Shown one piece after another: positions 52,201-63,754 of a stretch of 64,000 nucleotides of DNA. The position numbers were made by a program, and so were the translations under genes. Numbering within the stretch: the stretch's first letter is position 1; each line of letters opens with the position of its first letter. Under the pieces are notes generated by a model. It was not told where the DNA came from and made no database searches. It was given only the letters and a program-made list of their open reading frames with translations. The stretch is from Undaria pinnatifida (taxonomy: Eukaryota > Sar > Phaeophyceae > Laminariales > Alariaceae), in assembly GCA_012845835.1 (NCBI GenBank), contig JABAKD010000030.1:9151805-9215804 (forward strand), given 5' to 3'.

Positions 52201-55200
52201 CTCCTGTATTACGCGCGATCAGAGTATCACACACAGCTTGCAAAGATGAGTTTCGACAAAATCTTTGATCTCACAGCTGGAGTGTATTTTTATTTTTACC
52301 ATATAGGTACCTGGTACCATAGGTGGGTTTGGCGCACAACGGACGTTTTGAGAAACTGGAAAAAAACAAAGGCCCACCAGCGGTTGAAATATTTGCAGTC
52401 TACAACCCAAAAATATTGAGAGACCCAGCAGCAGGCATCAGATGCAATTTTGAACGTCTGTACAAAACCCAAAAGGCGAGATATTTAACGGGCACAGTAA
52501 CGACAGCAGGGAAGAAATTATGGAGTATGTTTGTACCTGGTATATTTCTCCAGGTCCAGCTCACAATATTTGCCCGGTATTTTGCACATATTCATGGCAC
52601 AGAACACAACAGAACGTACACAGCACTGCTGCTGTGATACTGTGACCACCCAGTGGAACGTAGCACTGAGCATACGCCATAGGGCACAGCAGAAAGAACT
52701 CGTGATATGTGATGGGTCACCACAGAACAGCACTTTTGATACCTGGCATACCGCCTTCGCCACTCGCCCCCATTCCTTGGGCGGTGCGGCATCAGTCAAC
52801 TATAACTTATTCTCGAGTCCGCCATGAGCGAATAGTCTGCGCTCTCCTCTGTTTTCACATTAGTTGTAGTTGACTTTTGTCAATTATTCTCTGCCGGTCG
52901 GTTTGCACGGACTCCATAAGGTAGTGTATTCTCCTGGTCGGTTTCAACGTTTCTACCGCCCTCCCTCATATGATACTTTGACGTAGGCGCCTTTCATCGA
53001 CAACGCTACACGAATGAGTACACGTGTAAACATCACATGCTGCCATTCCTTCGATTGTCCAAAAGTCATGGAATCGGTTTCAAGAAGTAATGCGCGTCAA
53101 CGCAGAAACCTTGCGTACGTATGTTTTTCAGTATCGGTACGTTTGACGTTGAATTGTTATATCTGCTTTATTTTCGTCTTAAGTCCATGCCGGGTTAGAA
53201 CCCATAGGTTTTCGATGTATTATTGCTGTCTTGTAATTATGGCCGCAAGGCTTGTATCTCTCTAGAATCAAGAATAAGGACGGGCACTGAATGTGCTGGA
53301 TGTGGATGGGTAGAACGCATACACACGACACTTCTCTCTTATTTCTGGATGCTACACCCACAACCCAAAACTGAATGCAGCAGTATATCGAAATCAGATG
53401 TCATCCAAAGAACCCTGTGGCCTGTGGCCCATGGAAACGCTCGCCTTATTGGTAGCTCAAACCTGGTATGTAGTAAAGGACAGCATCCAACGGCGTATGT
53501 GTTTCCCGTGCAGGTCTACATCAGTTGGAATCGTGACCATCTTTGACATGGACGTTACACCCCGTACCATCAGCCGGGACGAACTCCCGTTTGTCTCGGG
53601 CGGAAACGGGTGGGAGCTCTGCCCGGTCGTCCATATGCTCGGCATTCCCCTTGCCATCAAGAAGATCGCCCCGTGTGGGTGCCAGATCTGTGTTGGGAGC
53701 CAATCGTCTATTTTGGAGCCCCAGACACAAGTGGTGAGACCTCATCATATTCAAGCATGTTGATATAGACATCGCTTAGTTATTGTAATTCCGTAGCCCC
53801 GCAGCCCCCGTTATGTGTAGACTCATGCAGTACATGCCGCTCTTGCACGTAGCCAAATGCGTTTATGGTGTTTAAGTACCTACCCGAGAATTCGGTGTGC
53901 GTTCGGTGGTTCACCCAGTAATATCAAGGGCCAACCAGCGCAAAACGCACAGCTCAGCGATTTGAATGGTACGCGTGTGTATTTTCATTTTCGTTCGAGC
54001 CAACTGTAACGGCCGCCAAATCGGAATGGTGGTGATTGGCGACGAAATACAGCTACGCGCGACGTTGAACCCCGCTCCATTTGTCGACTGCCCTGTGTGG
54101 GTTTAGCGGGCGGGCGAACCTGTGGCGATTCCGCATAACGATCAACTAGCCCGCCAGTACAGAGTCTTGGTATAGGACGCAGGACACATATCACACTACT
54201 GATACGAAAACGATCATTTGGTAGGCTGGGATGTACAGGGAAGTAGTGCATTTCTTCTGTGTTTACGTTGTATGGGACACACCCTTTCCCAAGTAAGAAA
54301 TCTAGGTAGGGCCAGCATTCCTATTGACACGCAATAGCTGATACGCCATCAAACTGGTGGCGTAAGAGCTATTGCGCCACAGAGGGCACGGATAACTAAT
54401 TCGCCGCCGGTGGCACAGTTGTCATGCCTCTTTATTTTGTAGATGCGGATGTCCTGCACTGTTGGCCCTGTATTCATGTTATTTTGCTCTCACCCATTTT
54501 TCGTTGTCTTGGGCACAACGCACCTACCGAAGGCGACGAGGCTGGCGATAGAAGGTCATACTGGTCTAGCCCCGCCTAGATGGGTGGGAGGACGCTTCAA
54601 CCACCTCGGAACTGTGGCGGCGGCGAGGACTGACGGCCAAGATTTCGGCTTTCGGGACTGGGCGGTGAGTTCGGCTAAGTCTCTCTCGCAACGTGTGGGT
54701 GTGTCAGCGCGGGGTTGTCTGCTTCCCGCGTGCTGTCAAGGATCTTGGTCGTATTTTTGCTGTATTTTTGTCAATGTCCTGGCTCTTCGATTCTAGATCG
54801 CGTGACTCAAGGCGTAATCGTGTCCGCCGTGCCCTTGCATCTTTCCACACGAGCGTATACGGCGTATCGGCGCTCATCGTCAGCGGCATCGCCACATAAC
54901 CGCCTTCGCTTGAACAGGAACACGAGTAGCCATTTTCCAATTCGTACGTGGGAGTCTGCTTGCTGCGCCAGACGCCGAGCAAGAAGCGCTCCGAAATGTT
55001 TCTCACCCTCGTGGCGCATCCGCTCCCTTGTTACCACCATGGGGCCGTTTACCCTTGTTGCCGCAGGCCCTTGACAGCTACCTTTATGGCCAGATTGTTG
55101 ACGTTTGGGGCATGGAGGATTCTGACCGTGACAAGAAACTCCCGACTGTGTACAGCAGGCAGCAATACGCGAGATACTTGGCTGGCACTAATGCATACGG

Positions 55201-55344
55201 TATGTAGTGGTGGTAGGTTGGGCGTTGCTGGGAGAAGTTTTCGACACGTGTTGTTGCCCAACAGCAGAAAGGTTAATCGGATGCGGTACGCTCCTCTGCG
55301 CCGTAACGTTCGATGTTGATCATGCAGTGCGAAGATTCACCTAG
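46260..55344 (+). CDS. MYND-type zinc finger protein, 254 aa, 6 exons
   Basis: Exons are 46260-46324, 46712-46849, 53514-53733, 54533-54664, 55067-55199 and 55268-55344 (TAG); the total of 765 nt keeps phase throughout. The MYND finger starts at residue 5 (CAAPGCEEPTSQRCSICK) and continues across intron 1 (CVRYCSRECQRRHWTLEHKD, then EC). This gives the full C-x4-C...CxxC...YCSxxCQxxHWxxHxxxC ligand set. After it, a domain of about 200 aa reads VGIVTIFDMDVTPRTISRDE, CGCQICVGSQSSILEPQTQ, TGLAPPRWVGG and ALDSYLYGQIVDVWGM, then YSRQQYARYLAGTNAY. I believe this MYND-plus-domain layout is a multi-copy family in brown algae. MYND fingers bind proline-rich partners; the role of the rest is unknown. 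Intron 2 is 6.7 kb and full of repeats. The last exon is the least certain. Confidence 0.82.
48096..48560 (-). pseudogene. LINE-type reverse transcriptase C-terminal fragment in MYND intron 2
   Basis: The minus frame carries IKTTIRKRQLFFAGAMIRQN, LPNRAMFARIADRK and a tail GKWYRGVLEAAERFMARWH. It is the same protein end as the + fragment at 60890-61040 (WYWGVVNAADRFMTRWH) and is related to the one at 39750-40194. No RT core is present. Confidence 0.6.
50080..52290. repeat. Tandem poly-C-rich repeat array, copy 2 (MYND intron 2)
   Basis: Paralogous to 43409-45350 in the same direction. It starts TAACGAAGTAACGAAATTGA, has GGCCACATCACCTCGCTTGT at 50170, then units with CCACCACCCGCACCATCGCC (about 50971, 51241, 51660) and TTTCCGCGCACAGATTGAGT (51449, 51888). 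It ends with CACACAGCTTGCAAAGATGA at about 52230, as copy 1 does at 45299. Copy 2 additionally contains the tRNA-like palindromic segment at 50486-50890. Confidence 0.85.
50486..50890 (+). mobile_element. Palindrome-flanked tRNA-like element
   Basis: A 30-bp inverted pair (TATAGCACTACCCACTGGCC at 50488 with its complement ending at 50582) and a second, near-perfect one (50822-50886) bracket the segment. The first right arm is also the 5' half of a tRNA-like sequence (50552-50628). That has an A-box GGGCCAGGTGGTGG, a T-arm GTGGGTTCGAATCCCAC with a perfect 5-bp stem, and a 5/7 acceptor match (TGACTAC/GACGTCA). The anticodon arm is poor. It may be a SINE or a tRNA-bearing foldback element. Confidence 0.5.
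52246..52419 (+). CDS. Small ORF MSFDKIFDLTAG..., copy 2
   Basis: 57 codons; the first 12 residues match the ORF at 45315 exactly, then VYFYFYHIGTWYHRWVWRTT follows. It lies inside MYND intron 2 at the edge of the duplicated array. The conserved start could reflect a short coding unit of a mobile element or just recent duplication of the DNA. Confidence 0.25.
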   Translation: MSFDKIFDLTAGVYFYFYHIGTWYHRWVWRTTDVLRNWKKTKAHQRLKYLQSTTQKY

Positions 55345-57119
55345 AGAGATCCGGTTAAGGTGCGGGTTTCGGCGAAGTATTCCGGAACTCGCCCCAAGTG
55401 TGCACGTATTCGCTTTTAAACCTCCTACAATTGGAGGCAGGTAAAGTTGGGGCGAGTTGGATGTAAAGCGGCACGTGCTCGTATCGCGTCTCACGCAACG
55501 GCAGTCGCAGAAACTTCGACCGCCCAGTGTATGTGTGTTCTCTTCACATGAAGGTCAGTTGCCGAAAACCCAAGTTTCGAGACTGAAGACTCTGCAGTAC
55601 ATACTGTATAGCAGCCAGCAGTAGGTGCAGTAAGCAGGGCGGTGCGTGGTTCCATATTCGTACCGCTCCAGGTACTATACTTCATCATATCCTGCTGGCT
55701 CCCCCTCGGATTTTATAATTTTATTCGTGCGCGAGTCGAGGCCCAGTCTTTGGGTTGCGTTTATCGGCACACACGTGATGGTGTTATTAATACGTCATAT
55801 AGAGCAATCGTAGTTCGTTATATAGTATAGCTATAATAACACTTATAGTTCACGTTGGTAAGAGTTCATCAATCTATACCAGGTACAGAGTTTGCCAGTT
55901 TCTGTTGTAGAGTTGACCCTAAGCCCGATGCGGTCGAGGTCTTGAGCGAGTTATTTATTTGGACTGCGTTTCGCATGCTATGTGTGTCTATGTAAGGTAC
56001 TGTCGGCTGCCCTGGCTTAGAATATTTCTTCAAGTTGGTATCAGGTCGTATTTATATTATGGTGCACGCAGATTCACCACTGTTTTTTTGTGCTTGAGGT
56101 GCTCTTGCGATGTGCCTGGTACCTCGTACGGCAGTATATGATGTTAAGGCTTGCAACGCTGGGCAGCAGCAGTCTTGCAGCTTTCCTTGGGTTTTTCTGT
56201 GCCTATATTAGATACCAGGTACCTAGTACCTGGTATCTCTAGAGGTATTTAAATAAGTTCTATTCTCTTGTTCGACCCGTTTGCTTCATTGACATATGGG
56301 TATCGTTCGGCTTTGTCATTAATAAGGTGAAGGCCGGCTGTGCTTTTGTTGAGAAAACTTGAAGAGGAGGTTAGTTTTTGAGTTTTTTTTTCTGTTCGTT
56401 CATCGCATACGCAAAACGAGTACACAGCTGCTGTCATGGCGGTAATGTTGTGTTGAATGATGCAAAATAGGGGTGTGGTGTGGTGCACATACCATATGTG
56501 AAATCCTGAAATCCCTCGAGAATAAGTGTCGGAAACCCCCCGCGTCCCGAAGAACGTTTGAGGGTGCCGTGTTTCTTTCTAAATTACTGGCAGGGTTATG
56601 TACTCTTGTTTTTTGTTTGCGCTTTCAAATCGCATTCATACTTTCGAAACGGGGAACGGGGAAACCCTGAGGTTCGTTCGGCGCGACAATAATTTGCAAC
56701 GGTCGATGTGGTTTCTCGTGCGTTGATTGTCACGGACTTGGCGAGAGTTGACAGTGTTGTCTCCAACCACCGTCGCGCAATGCAATGTGGCGTCTGGGGC
56801 TTTCCGGGCGTATCTTCGGTTTTCCTACAGATGTGTAAGCATACATGATGTTACTCGAACCGTCACATGTAACGACATGGAGACCTGGGAACATCACCGG
56901 CTATGGCGCACATAATGTCACTCTGCTTTCTATATTTGCTATTGATTCGGGCCCATCCACCGAGTCGTGATGCTGGCCCCGGAATCCTGCTGAGGTCAGG
57001 AGTGTTGGTGTGGTGCTGTAGGTGGCTCGCTTTGTCTCGACGGTGCCTTAACAGTCGATTACAACCACCATCCATCCTCCACTGACTACATGAAATTCGT
57101 TTTTTTTGGTATTTTAGCG
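55345..57119. other. MYND 3' flank, no gene recognised
   Basis: The sequence is AT-richer. It has several TACCTGGTAT/ATACCAGGTA motifs (for example a paired set at 56212-56236). No open frame with a recognisable domain on either strand. Confidence 0.5.
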
Positions 57120-58250
57120 CTGCCCTCTACTACAGCGTACGTTGTAATATATTATCATGCTGGGAATTAAATCCACTCACATCATGCTCAGAAGCCGATG
57201 ATCCACCCACCAAAGCGTCTAGGAAATTCACAGGAGGGTGAGATAGGGTGAGATCTATAGAGCCATAAGCTCCTGGTGAGGGCGACGAAGCACATGCACA
57301 GGGTGATTCCCCCTTCCCTGGCCAGTTCCTGCAGGCATCGTACAACAAACATCATGTCGGCCGTCGAGCGCCGCGGGCTGAAGCCACACTCTTCCTCCGG
57401 TAGGGAATTTTCCCGTTCGTAGCAGTCCCTGCGGCTGCCTGCGATGATTTTGAGGAATACGTTGCAGCGCATCACCGTGGAGAACCTCTGCAGTGGCTCC
57501 ATCCGGTCCTACCGTGATGGTGGCGATCTTCGATTGTTGCAGTCCACCCACTGCTCTCAGTACGACGGCGATTGTTTCGTGGAACGGTCCTTGGACTCCC
57601 AGCTCTTCACCACACAACCTTTAGGGGCTCAATTGGAAGGTTGGCGGTTCGCCAACGCACTTATCGCTGGTTCCATGTTGTACATCGGTGATACATCTTC
57701 CAGGGACCTCCACGGGGGGGCTACCTTGAGTTCATTTACAAACATCGGATCAAGAGTGTCGGTGACTTGGAGTATAATAGTTCGTGGAACCATCTTATCA
57801 TGCGTCTCGCTTGGCTGAAGCCCCGCAGAACCCTACCTTCCTCTCGTCCCAGATGTTCTTCTAGAACGATGTCTTCTACCCTTCTGTATCCACCCGTTGA
57901 GACGCTTGTAGAGGTCAATCCCATCACCTGCTCGGACATGCACTTTGAGGTCGTTGATGTACCCATCGAACATGTTCGTCACACCGGTCGCATTCGCGCA
58001 TTTGAGGCTCTTGCAAGGCTCCTTCATGATATTTCGCCGGCTGCGCATGTCCGGGGCGGCACACACTCGTCCTTTCGTGCCCTTCCTATCCTATCAACGT
58101 GTACTGTACGCATGTCGAGGTTTACCTCGACCACCAATGCCTCGGGCCTTGCTTGCGCTTCGAAGGGAGCACTAGGCTGGGCGCGGTGGTCAGCAAGATC
58201 TCGGCCATAGCCGGGGTCATGTCATCGGCGGTAGTACATATGCCTTCAAG
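57120..58250 (-). pseudogene. Degraded LINE reverse transcriptase (RT core)
   Basis: The minus frame reads VFLKIIAGSRRDCYEREN, then LPEEECGFSPRRSTADMMFV and VRCLQELAREGG. This matches the RT fingers/palm stretch xIxxRLxxxxExxLPxxQxGFRxxRSTxDMxF of non-LTR elements. A frameshift then moves the LTxAYGSID (catalytic-region) counterpart to another frame. Upstream, RGFSQARRMIRWFHELLYSK is in a third frame. Multiple stops show it is dead. No endonuclease domain was found. Confidence 0.75.
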
Positions 58251-58379
58251 CCTGCCCGGAGATCCCGGTCCGCTTTAACCACTGAAGATCTCTGGCTGTC
58301 CGGGCCCCCTACTCTTTCTCTTCCTGCGGTTGGACGCAACCCCATCTATGCGGTGGATAGGGACTTTCGTTAGGCTTTC

Positions 58380-59040
58380 GTCTTGCTTGCATAGAAGTGT
58401 ACTCGCTTTAATGGTGCTGCATGGAACTTTCATGGGTGTATTGCTACATTGTGCTTTCATGGGCCTTTCATGGTGCGTTCATGGACTTCAATGGTGCCGC
58501 CATGGTGCTTCCATGGCAATTGTACGGGTTTCCTGGTGCGTTCTTGGTGCCTTCATAGTGGTAGAACCGAATTCGGTTCTCGGATTGGACACTATGTTAC
58601 AGAGCTAAACTGCGCGTGTGTCATTCGTGATGGGGTGTCAACTCCTGCTTAAATGGCCGAGGCGTGTAGTAAGATGGATTGGTAATTCCTGCCTCATTGG
58701 CTTATGGTGCTTTCATGAACCTGGCGTAGATGAGCATACGCTTTCATGGGGCTTTCGTGAGGCTTTCATGGTTTCATGCACTTGTATGGTGCTTCCATGC
58801 TGCTTTCATCGAGACGTATGATACGCGCTTTGGGCTTTGATGGGGCTTTCAAAATGCTTTCGTAGTTATTTCATGTCGATTTCATGGAATTTAACGGGGC
58901 TTCCATATCCCTTTTATGGTACTTCCATGGAGAGGTTCACGGCAGTTTCATGAAGGTTCTAAGACAGAGTTTCATGGGATTACCATGGAATATTCATTGG
59001 ACTTTCATGGACCTCTCCATAACACTTTCATGAACGCACC
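58380..59040. repeat. TTTCATGG minisatellite-like region
   Basis: About 660 bp with dozens of irregularly spaced CTTTCATGG, CT(T/G)TCATGGGGC and CTTCCATGG units. The spacing is irregular (about 8-30 bp), unlike a clean tandem array. Confidence 0.85.
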
Positions 59041-59365
59041 ACGCAAGCATTGTGAAAGTCCTCATAGAACAAGTAAATAATGTGCATCATTGGACTCACC
59101 CGATTCTCAGGTAGGCGCCGCAACATCACATTGCGAGTGAGTAGCCTGCTTGCCCACGGCGTCATGTTGTAAATCATTCAGTATCAAGTTAACATGTACA
59201 AAACTCCACGTGTGAAAGTGACGAATCAATGTAAGGTTTTGGTGGGGACACAGAGTGCCCCCTGCAGGTCTGCCAATTGAGCTGGTCCTCGGAGAGTACT
59301 CACTTCCGTTGCCTTCGTAGAGATGTAGCTTTATTCGATTCCACCAGAGCCCCCGACGGCTTCTG

Positions 59366-59391
59366 AGATCGGAGGCACGCGCCTCCGATCT
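59366..59391. repeat. Perfect 11-bp hairpin
   Basis: AGATCGGAGGC and GCCTCCGATCT are separated by 4 nt. Role unknown; it is not next to a recognised gene end. Confidence 0.85.
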
Positions 59392-59699
59392 ATTTCCTAA
59401 CTTTCCCGAATATAAAACGCCAACCTTATCATACGAAACCCATCCAAACTATGTAAAATTCGGATAATCAGAAGCCTTTCGAGGCCGTATCTTAACACTA
59501 GCCCACCCTGATGAGTCGCACATGCAGAAATATGGGAGATTCGGGGAAACTCCGGTTCTACGAACTAGACCATGAGTCGAAGATGCGGCTCCTCAAAACC
59601 CACTCCCACACCTCTAACGGTCTGACTATGGAGCCAGGAACACGCGAAGAAAAGCAGTTGAAAGAAACGCAGACCCTACAACAAGGCAAAAGTCGCCCA

Positions 59700-59940
59700 T
59701 CAAAAACCTGCCGCCCACCGCCGATGAGGCGGGGGGAGGCAGAAAGGGCTCTAGAACCCACCGCATACCGCCGGTGTGGCGGGGGGGGGCAGGAAAGGCT
59801 CTACGGCAAACCAACCACAGAAAAGGCACTATGGCGAGGCGAGCCCTCGTCGATATGGAGGGAAACACAGGCGCTAACACAAGGGAGAAGTCATGCGAAA
59901 AAACCCCCGCGGGCCATCGGCATGGCGGGGGGTTAGACGA
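59700..59940. repeat. Three short stem-loop units of CCGCC/GGCGG type
   Basis: CACCGCCGATGAGGCGGGG (about 59716), TACCGCCGGTGTGGCGGGG (about 59765) and CGGGCCATCGGCATGGCGGG (about 59909) are similar hairpin-forming units in an open frame of 141 codons. The interval is flanked by direct copies of GAGGCCGTAYCTTAACA (59485 and 59949). Confidence 0.5.
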
Positions 59941-60059
59941 GGAAACGAAGAGGCCGTACCTTAACATCAATTAGTTATCTGTTTTTTTCGTGCTTTTTTG
60001 GTCATCCGTTGTACTATCTTCGCGTTTGTTATTTTGTTCTTGTGCCTCCCTAGACGTAG

Positions 60060-60195
60060 CTATAATAAGATTCGGGGCCACTAAGCAGGCTCTTCTCCCC
60101 TCCCCAATACGGCGCGCGCATTCCTTTTTATCGCGAGAAGACGTCAGCACAGTTTTCGCTCTTCGACTCGTGTCGAATTGTTCCCCACGCTATAT
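60060..60195. repeat. Dispersed repeat, copy A (pair with 63755-63885)
   Basis: About 130 bp aligning at roughly 70 % with 63755-63885 in the same direction. Shared blocks include TTTTTATCGCGAG/TTTTTACCGCGAG and CGACTCGTGTCGAATTGT/CGACTCGCGTCGAATTGT. Confidence 0.6.
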
Positions 60196-60795
60196 AGCGT
60201 CAATACCTGATATTCGGAGGTATCCCGGGGGGGGGTTAAGTTGTTAGTCAGGCACTGGATCATTCCACCAAGCATCCACCCGCATCCCGCACCAACCCCT
60301 ACTACGATGGAGTTTCTAATTGACAGTCCTCCGCCGTGGGTGCCCTTCCTCTCGTGCTTGCCGCCGTCTGCCCCAGAGCAAAAACCAGAATGCTCCGCCG
60401 GCTTAAAAGGAAAACAGTTATACGGTCATCACGCGACAATGTACAGATACTAGTAGTCGCTCTGTGGTTTTTTAGGCCGCTCATGCTTTTCATTGAAAGC
60501 GATTTTGAATACCATGCGGACGTAGTACCCACGACAACTTCTGAATTCTAGTAATAGACCTTATAGCCCTCGCGCCTGTTCGCATCGTCCATTCTGATCT
60601 TCGGAGCCGCCTCTACCACAATTCTAATTTTTCTTTGCGCCTTCTTCCAGCATCTCCGCCGTTTTACGTGCCGTTTGTTTCCTTCCATTCATCGTCCTCG
60701 CCTGGCTCTGCTCTGTAACTTCTGCTGCTGCTGTGTAATATACTGGCGCGAAGTGCTCGCTGGGGATACCGTATGATACAATATCACATGTTTCG

Positions 60796-61074
60796 ATGTC
60801 CATGTTCCTCCTCCTTTTCGACTTGGTGATTGCTTACTCACCACGTAAGTTTTCCTACCACAGATACATCAGGGTATTCAAAGCCACCGAGGGGTCCACG
60901 GATAGCCCCCCTTTGTCGTTCGGAGTAGAGACGGTGCTATGGCTGAGGGCGGCTAAGAAGCGTGGGAACTGGTACTGGGGGGTCGTCAACGCGGCAGACC
61001 GCTTCATGACGAGATGGCACAGACAGGGGGTTGCCGGAGAAGAGTTGGCTACGCCACGCAGCAGTGGACGCTGA
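60796..61074 (+). pseudogene. LINE reverse transcriptase C-terminal tail
   Basis: The + frame contains FKATEGSTDSPPLSFGVETV, then GNWYWGVVNAADRFMTRWH. It is the counterpart of the minus-strand fragment at 48096-48449 (STKGFTEDSPRQFGV...WYRGVLEAAERFMARWH). Only the tail remains. Confidence 0.55.
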
Positions 61075-61199
61075 GAGCAGCGACGAGGAGGGGAAACCGG
61101 GGGGACAGGGTGGAGGGGGGGGGGGGCAGCGGTACGGATACAGCAGTCGACGAAAGCAGAAACGAAATGGTAGATTGTGCGGCAAGGTACCGGTTCAAC

Positions 61200-63093
61200 T
61201 AATAAGTGGAACGTGTGCTACTATAACCCTGAACCCTACAGTGAGTGGTTGGTAGTTTTTGCTTTGTTCGTTTTCGTTGAGTTCAGTGGGGGGAGGGCGT
61301 AATCGACAGTAGTAATGATATCACCTGTTGTCTTGCTTGCTTGTTGCTTGTTTTGTTCATTTTTTTTTCATTGTTTCTCTCTTTGTTCCTCTGTTTTTTC
61401 CCTCCCCGTCGGTCTTGCGCCGGTATCTTCTTCCTCTTCGTATTGTTTTGTCCGTGCAACGGCAGTTATCTGTTTCTCTTCAGCGCGCATGTTGTTCTTC
61501 TTGCAGCCTTTCGGATCTTCTTGCGTCACATTATTCAGAACTCTGTCTGCTTTCTCGTCTTTGTTGAGTTCTTAATTTATTATTTTTTCATGTAACTTTC
61601 TTAGTTTTATGGTGTTTGGCTTGTTTTGTTCTGTTCTCGTACCCAGTACGCTAGCTTTTCTTTTCTTCTTTTTTTTTATCCTCCGGCGGATGGGGAAAAA
61701 TAAAGCTTTAGCTCACCACACTTCCACGTATTTTCATACGCGTCGTGTGTCGATTTAACTCAGTGAGTACGCTAGCATTTCACTTGCTTTACTTTGATTA
61801 ATTGCGGTTGAAATTTTGGTTTACGCTGTCTCACAGTCTGTGACGACATAATTTGTATCGAGGATGAATCAGCACAGACACCAGGTGTCCTGATGTTTTC
61901 GTGGGTAGGACGAACGGTTTAATGTGAAGACAACACACAGATATCTATTATATTTATATTATTTACAAGGATCGGGCGGGGCCGCCTATCGGGGGCCCCG
62001 CCCTCCATAAAAGTTGCGCAAAAAGGACGTGATTGAGAGAAGGGGAAAGTGACGGATGGTACCAAGAGGTTGTTGAGGTGCTACATACATGTGTGTGAAA
62101 CATACGCCATTAAAAAAATCGGGTTTTGTCGGGAATGGTTTTGCGCATAGGCATATGTGAAGGTAGGTGTTGGTGCACTGCATAGAGGAATTGGAAAGAC
62201 GAAACAAGACGCAAATAAGGATATTGTGTATAGTAGGGAGAACTGTGGTGTTGTGTATTGGCGAGTAATAGACGGGAAGAAAATAGAAAGAAAACCGCGG
62301 TTGAAAAAAATAAATAAACCGTGGATAAAACGTACTGACAGCTGTATGTAAAGAAGCTCAATTGGCAAAGTTTAAAGGTAGTAGCCAGACTTTAGCTCAA
62401 TCCGGCGAAGGATTCGGACGGCATGACTTGCGCCGCGAGCGCTCAAGGATGGGAGACGAATTCCGTTTGTTTATTAAATGGAAAAATCCTACCGCAACTG
62501 CAGGAAAGAAACAAAACGCCAATTAGAGCAGTCAGACCAAGTCCCTGACATTAAGGTACGCGAAAAAAAAATGCAAAACCCACGCCGGAAGTCAAACCAT
62601 TCATCTATTATTATAGCAGCAGCATCGGCGGGGGCTGAGGCGGCCGATGGCCCATCGAGGAAGTGCGGCACAGCAGCAGTAGTGTCTACAGCAGCAGCCG
62701 TCTGGCAAGGGAGAGGGGGCACACACACTAGCTCGGCGAGCTCAAGACCACAGACAGTCGTTTTTTTTTTTTACAAACGTAATCACAGGAGACACCAACA
62801 GCGGAAGCAGCAGCACAGCAGCTACACAACACAAAAAAAACACGATTTTATAAAAAAACAAGGGCTCCGCATGGTCGCTGGCATTCGCCGGCGCCCATGC
62901 TTCGGGTAGGGCAGGGCAGCACTTCGACATCTTAAGGTGTAGCTGTCCGATTTGCAATGCATTGAACTTTAAAGTAATGCCAAAAGTTTAATACGAACAT
63001 GGGATTATGAAAGTCATGATTTGACAGAAAAAAAACGTAATATTATACAACAAAGAAGGCAAGGATAGGCGAAACACACTATTACTATGTTAA
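61200..63093. other. No gene recognised
   Basis: T-rich then A-rich sequence holding a GC hairpin (61974-61983 GGGCGGGGCC with 61994-62003 GGCCCCGCCC) and CAG-rich stretches near 62620-62830. GAACGGTTTAATGTGAAG (61914) also occurs at 50253, so part of this interval belongs to the same dispersed family. Confidence 0.4.
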
Positions 63094-63609
63094 ATGCGCC
63101 GTCAAGTAAAAGTTGGCGTCTATCAAACAAAAATACCGAAAAGAGTATTATTGAGAACCTGCGTCGCCTCTAGGCGAAACGAAAAAGGCCTTGGCATTGA
63201 TGAAGAGACTGCACTGCTGTCCCCGTGGCAATGGAGGTTCGAAGTCGACAGGATGCAAAGTCGGTTTGCATCAAACGTCGACATGGGGCCATGTCTGTCA
63301 GCCGGCGAGGTTTTGGAAGAAGATTGCTTTGTTTGTTACGTGAAGGCTGTCGCATTGATTGGTCTGCGTGGTTGCGAGCGAGGAGGAAAACGAAGAAGAG
63401 GAGGGCGGTCTCTCGTTGCGCCGGCGTTGTCTAAGATAGGTGCGGGGGTGGCTTTGGTCGTACGGGAGGTTGGCGTAGCGCTTCTTCTCTGTTTTTTCTC
63501 GAGAAGGCGGGATATGTGTGTCTGCTATCTTTGCTTCGTGGGTGCTTTCACGTTGTCGAAATCGGACGCGTCCCCTCAATACATAATATCCGGAGTGTCT
63601 CTACCATGA
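63094..63609 (+). CDS. Hypothetical ORF, 171 codons
   Basis: The longest open frame in the last 7 kb. The first half is mixed in composition (ETALLSPWQWRFEVDRMQSR) and the second half hydrophobic. No known domain and no splice context. It could be chance or a repeat remnant. Confidence 0.15.
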   Translation: MRRQVKVGVYQTKIPKRVLLRTCVASRRNEKGLGIDEETALLSPWQWRFEVDRMQSRFASNVDMGPCLSAGEVLEEDCFVCYVKAVALIGLRGCERGGKRRRGGRSLVAPALSKIGAGVALVVREVGVALLLCFFSRRRDMCVCYLCFVGAFTLSKSDASPQYIISGVSLP

Positions 63610-63754
63610 CGACTGCTGATGGTGCCGTGCGTATTTCCCAGAGACTGGCATATTATTTACTTGTAGAAATAACCATATATATACCTTTCTTTGCAAGATT
63701 TTTCTTTCTTCATCCCATTTATCATCCCCGCACCATTCTCGCGCTCCCTCCCAG

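Noticed and set aside
59511..59936. 141-codon + ORF
   Set aside because: Composition follows the hairpin-forming GC units; no domain, no neighbouring exons.
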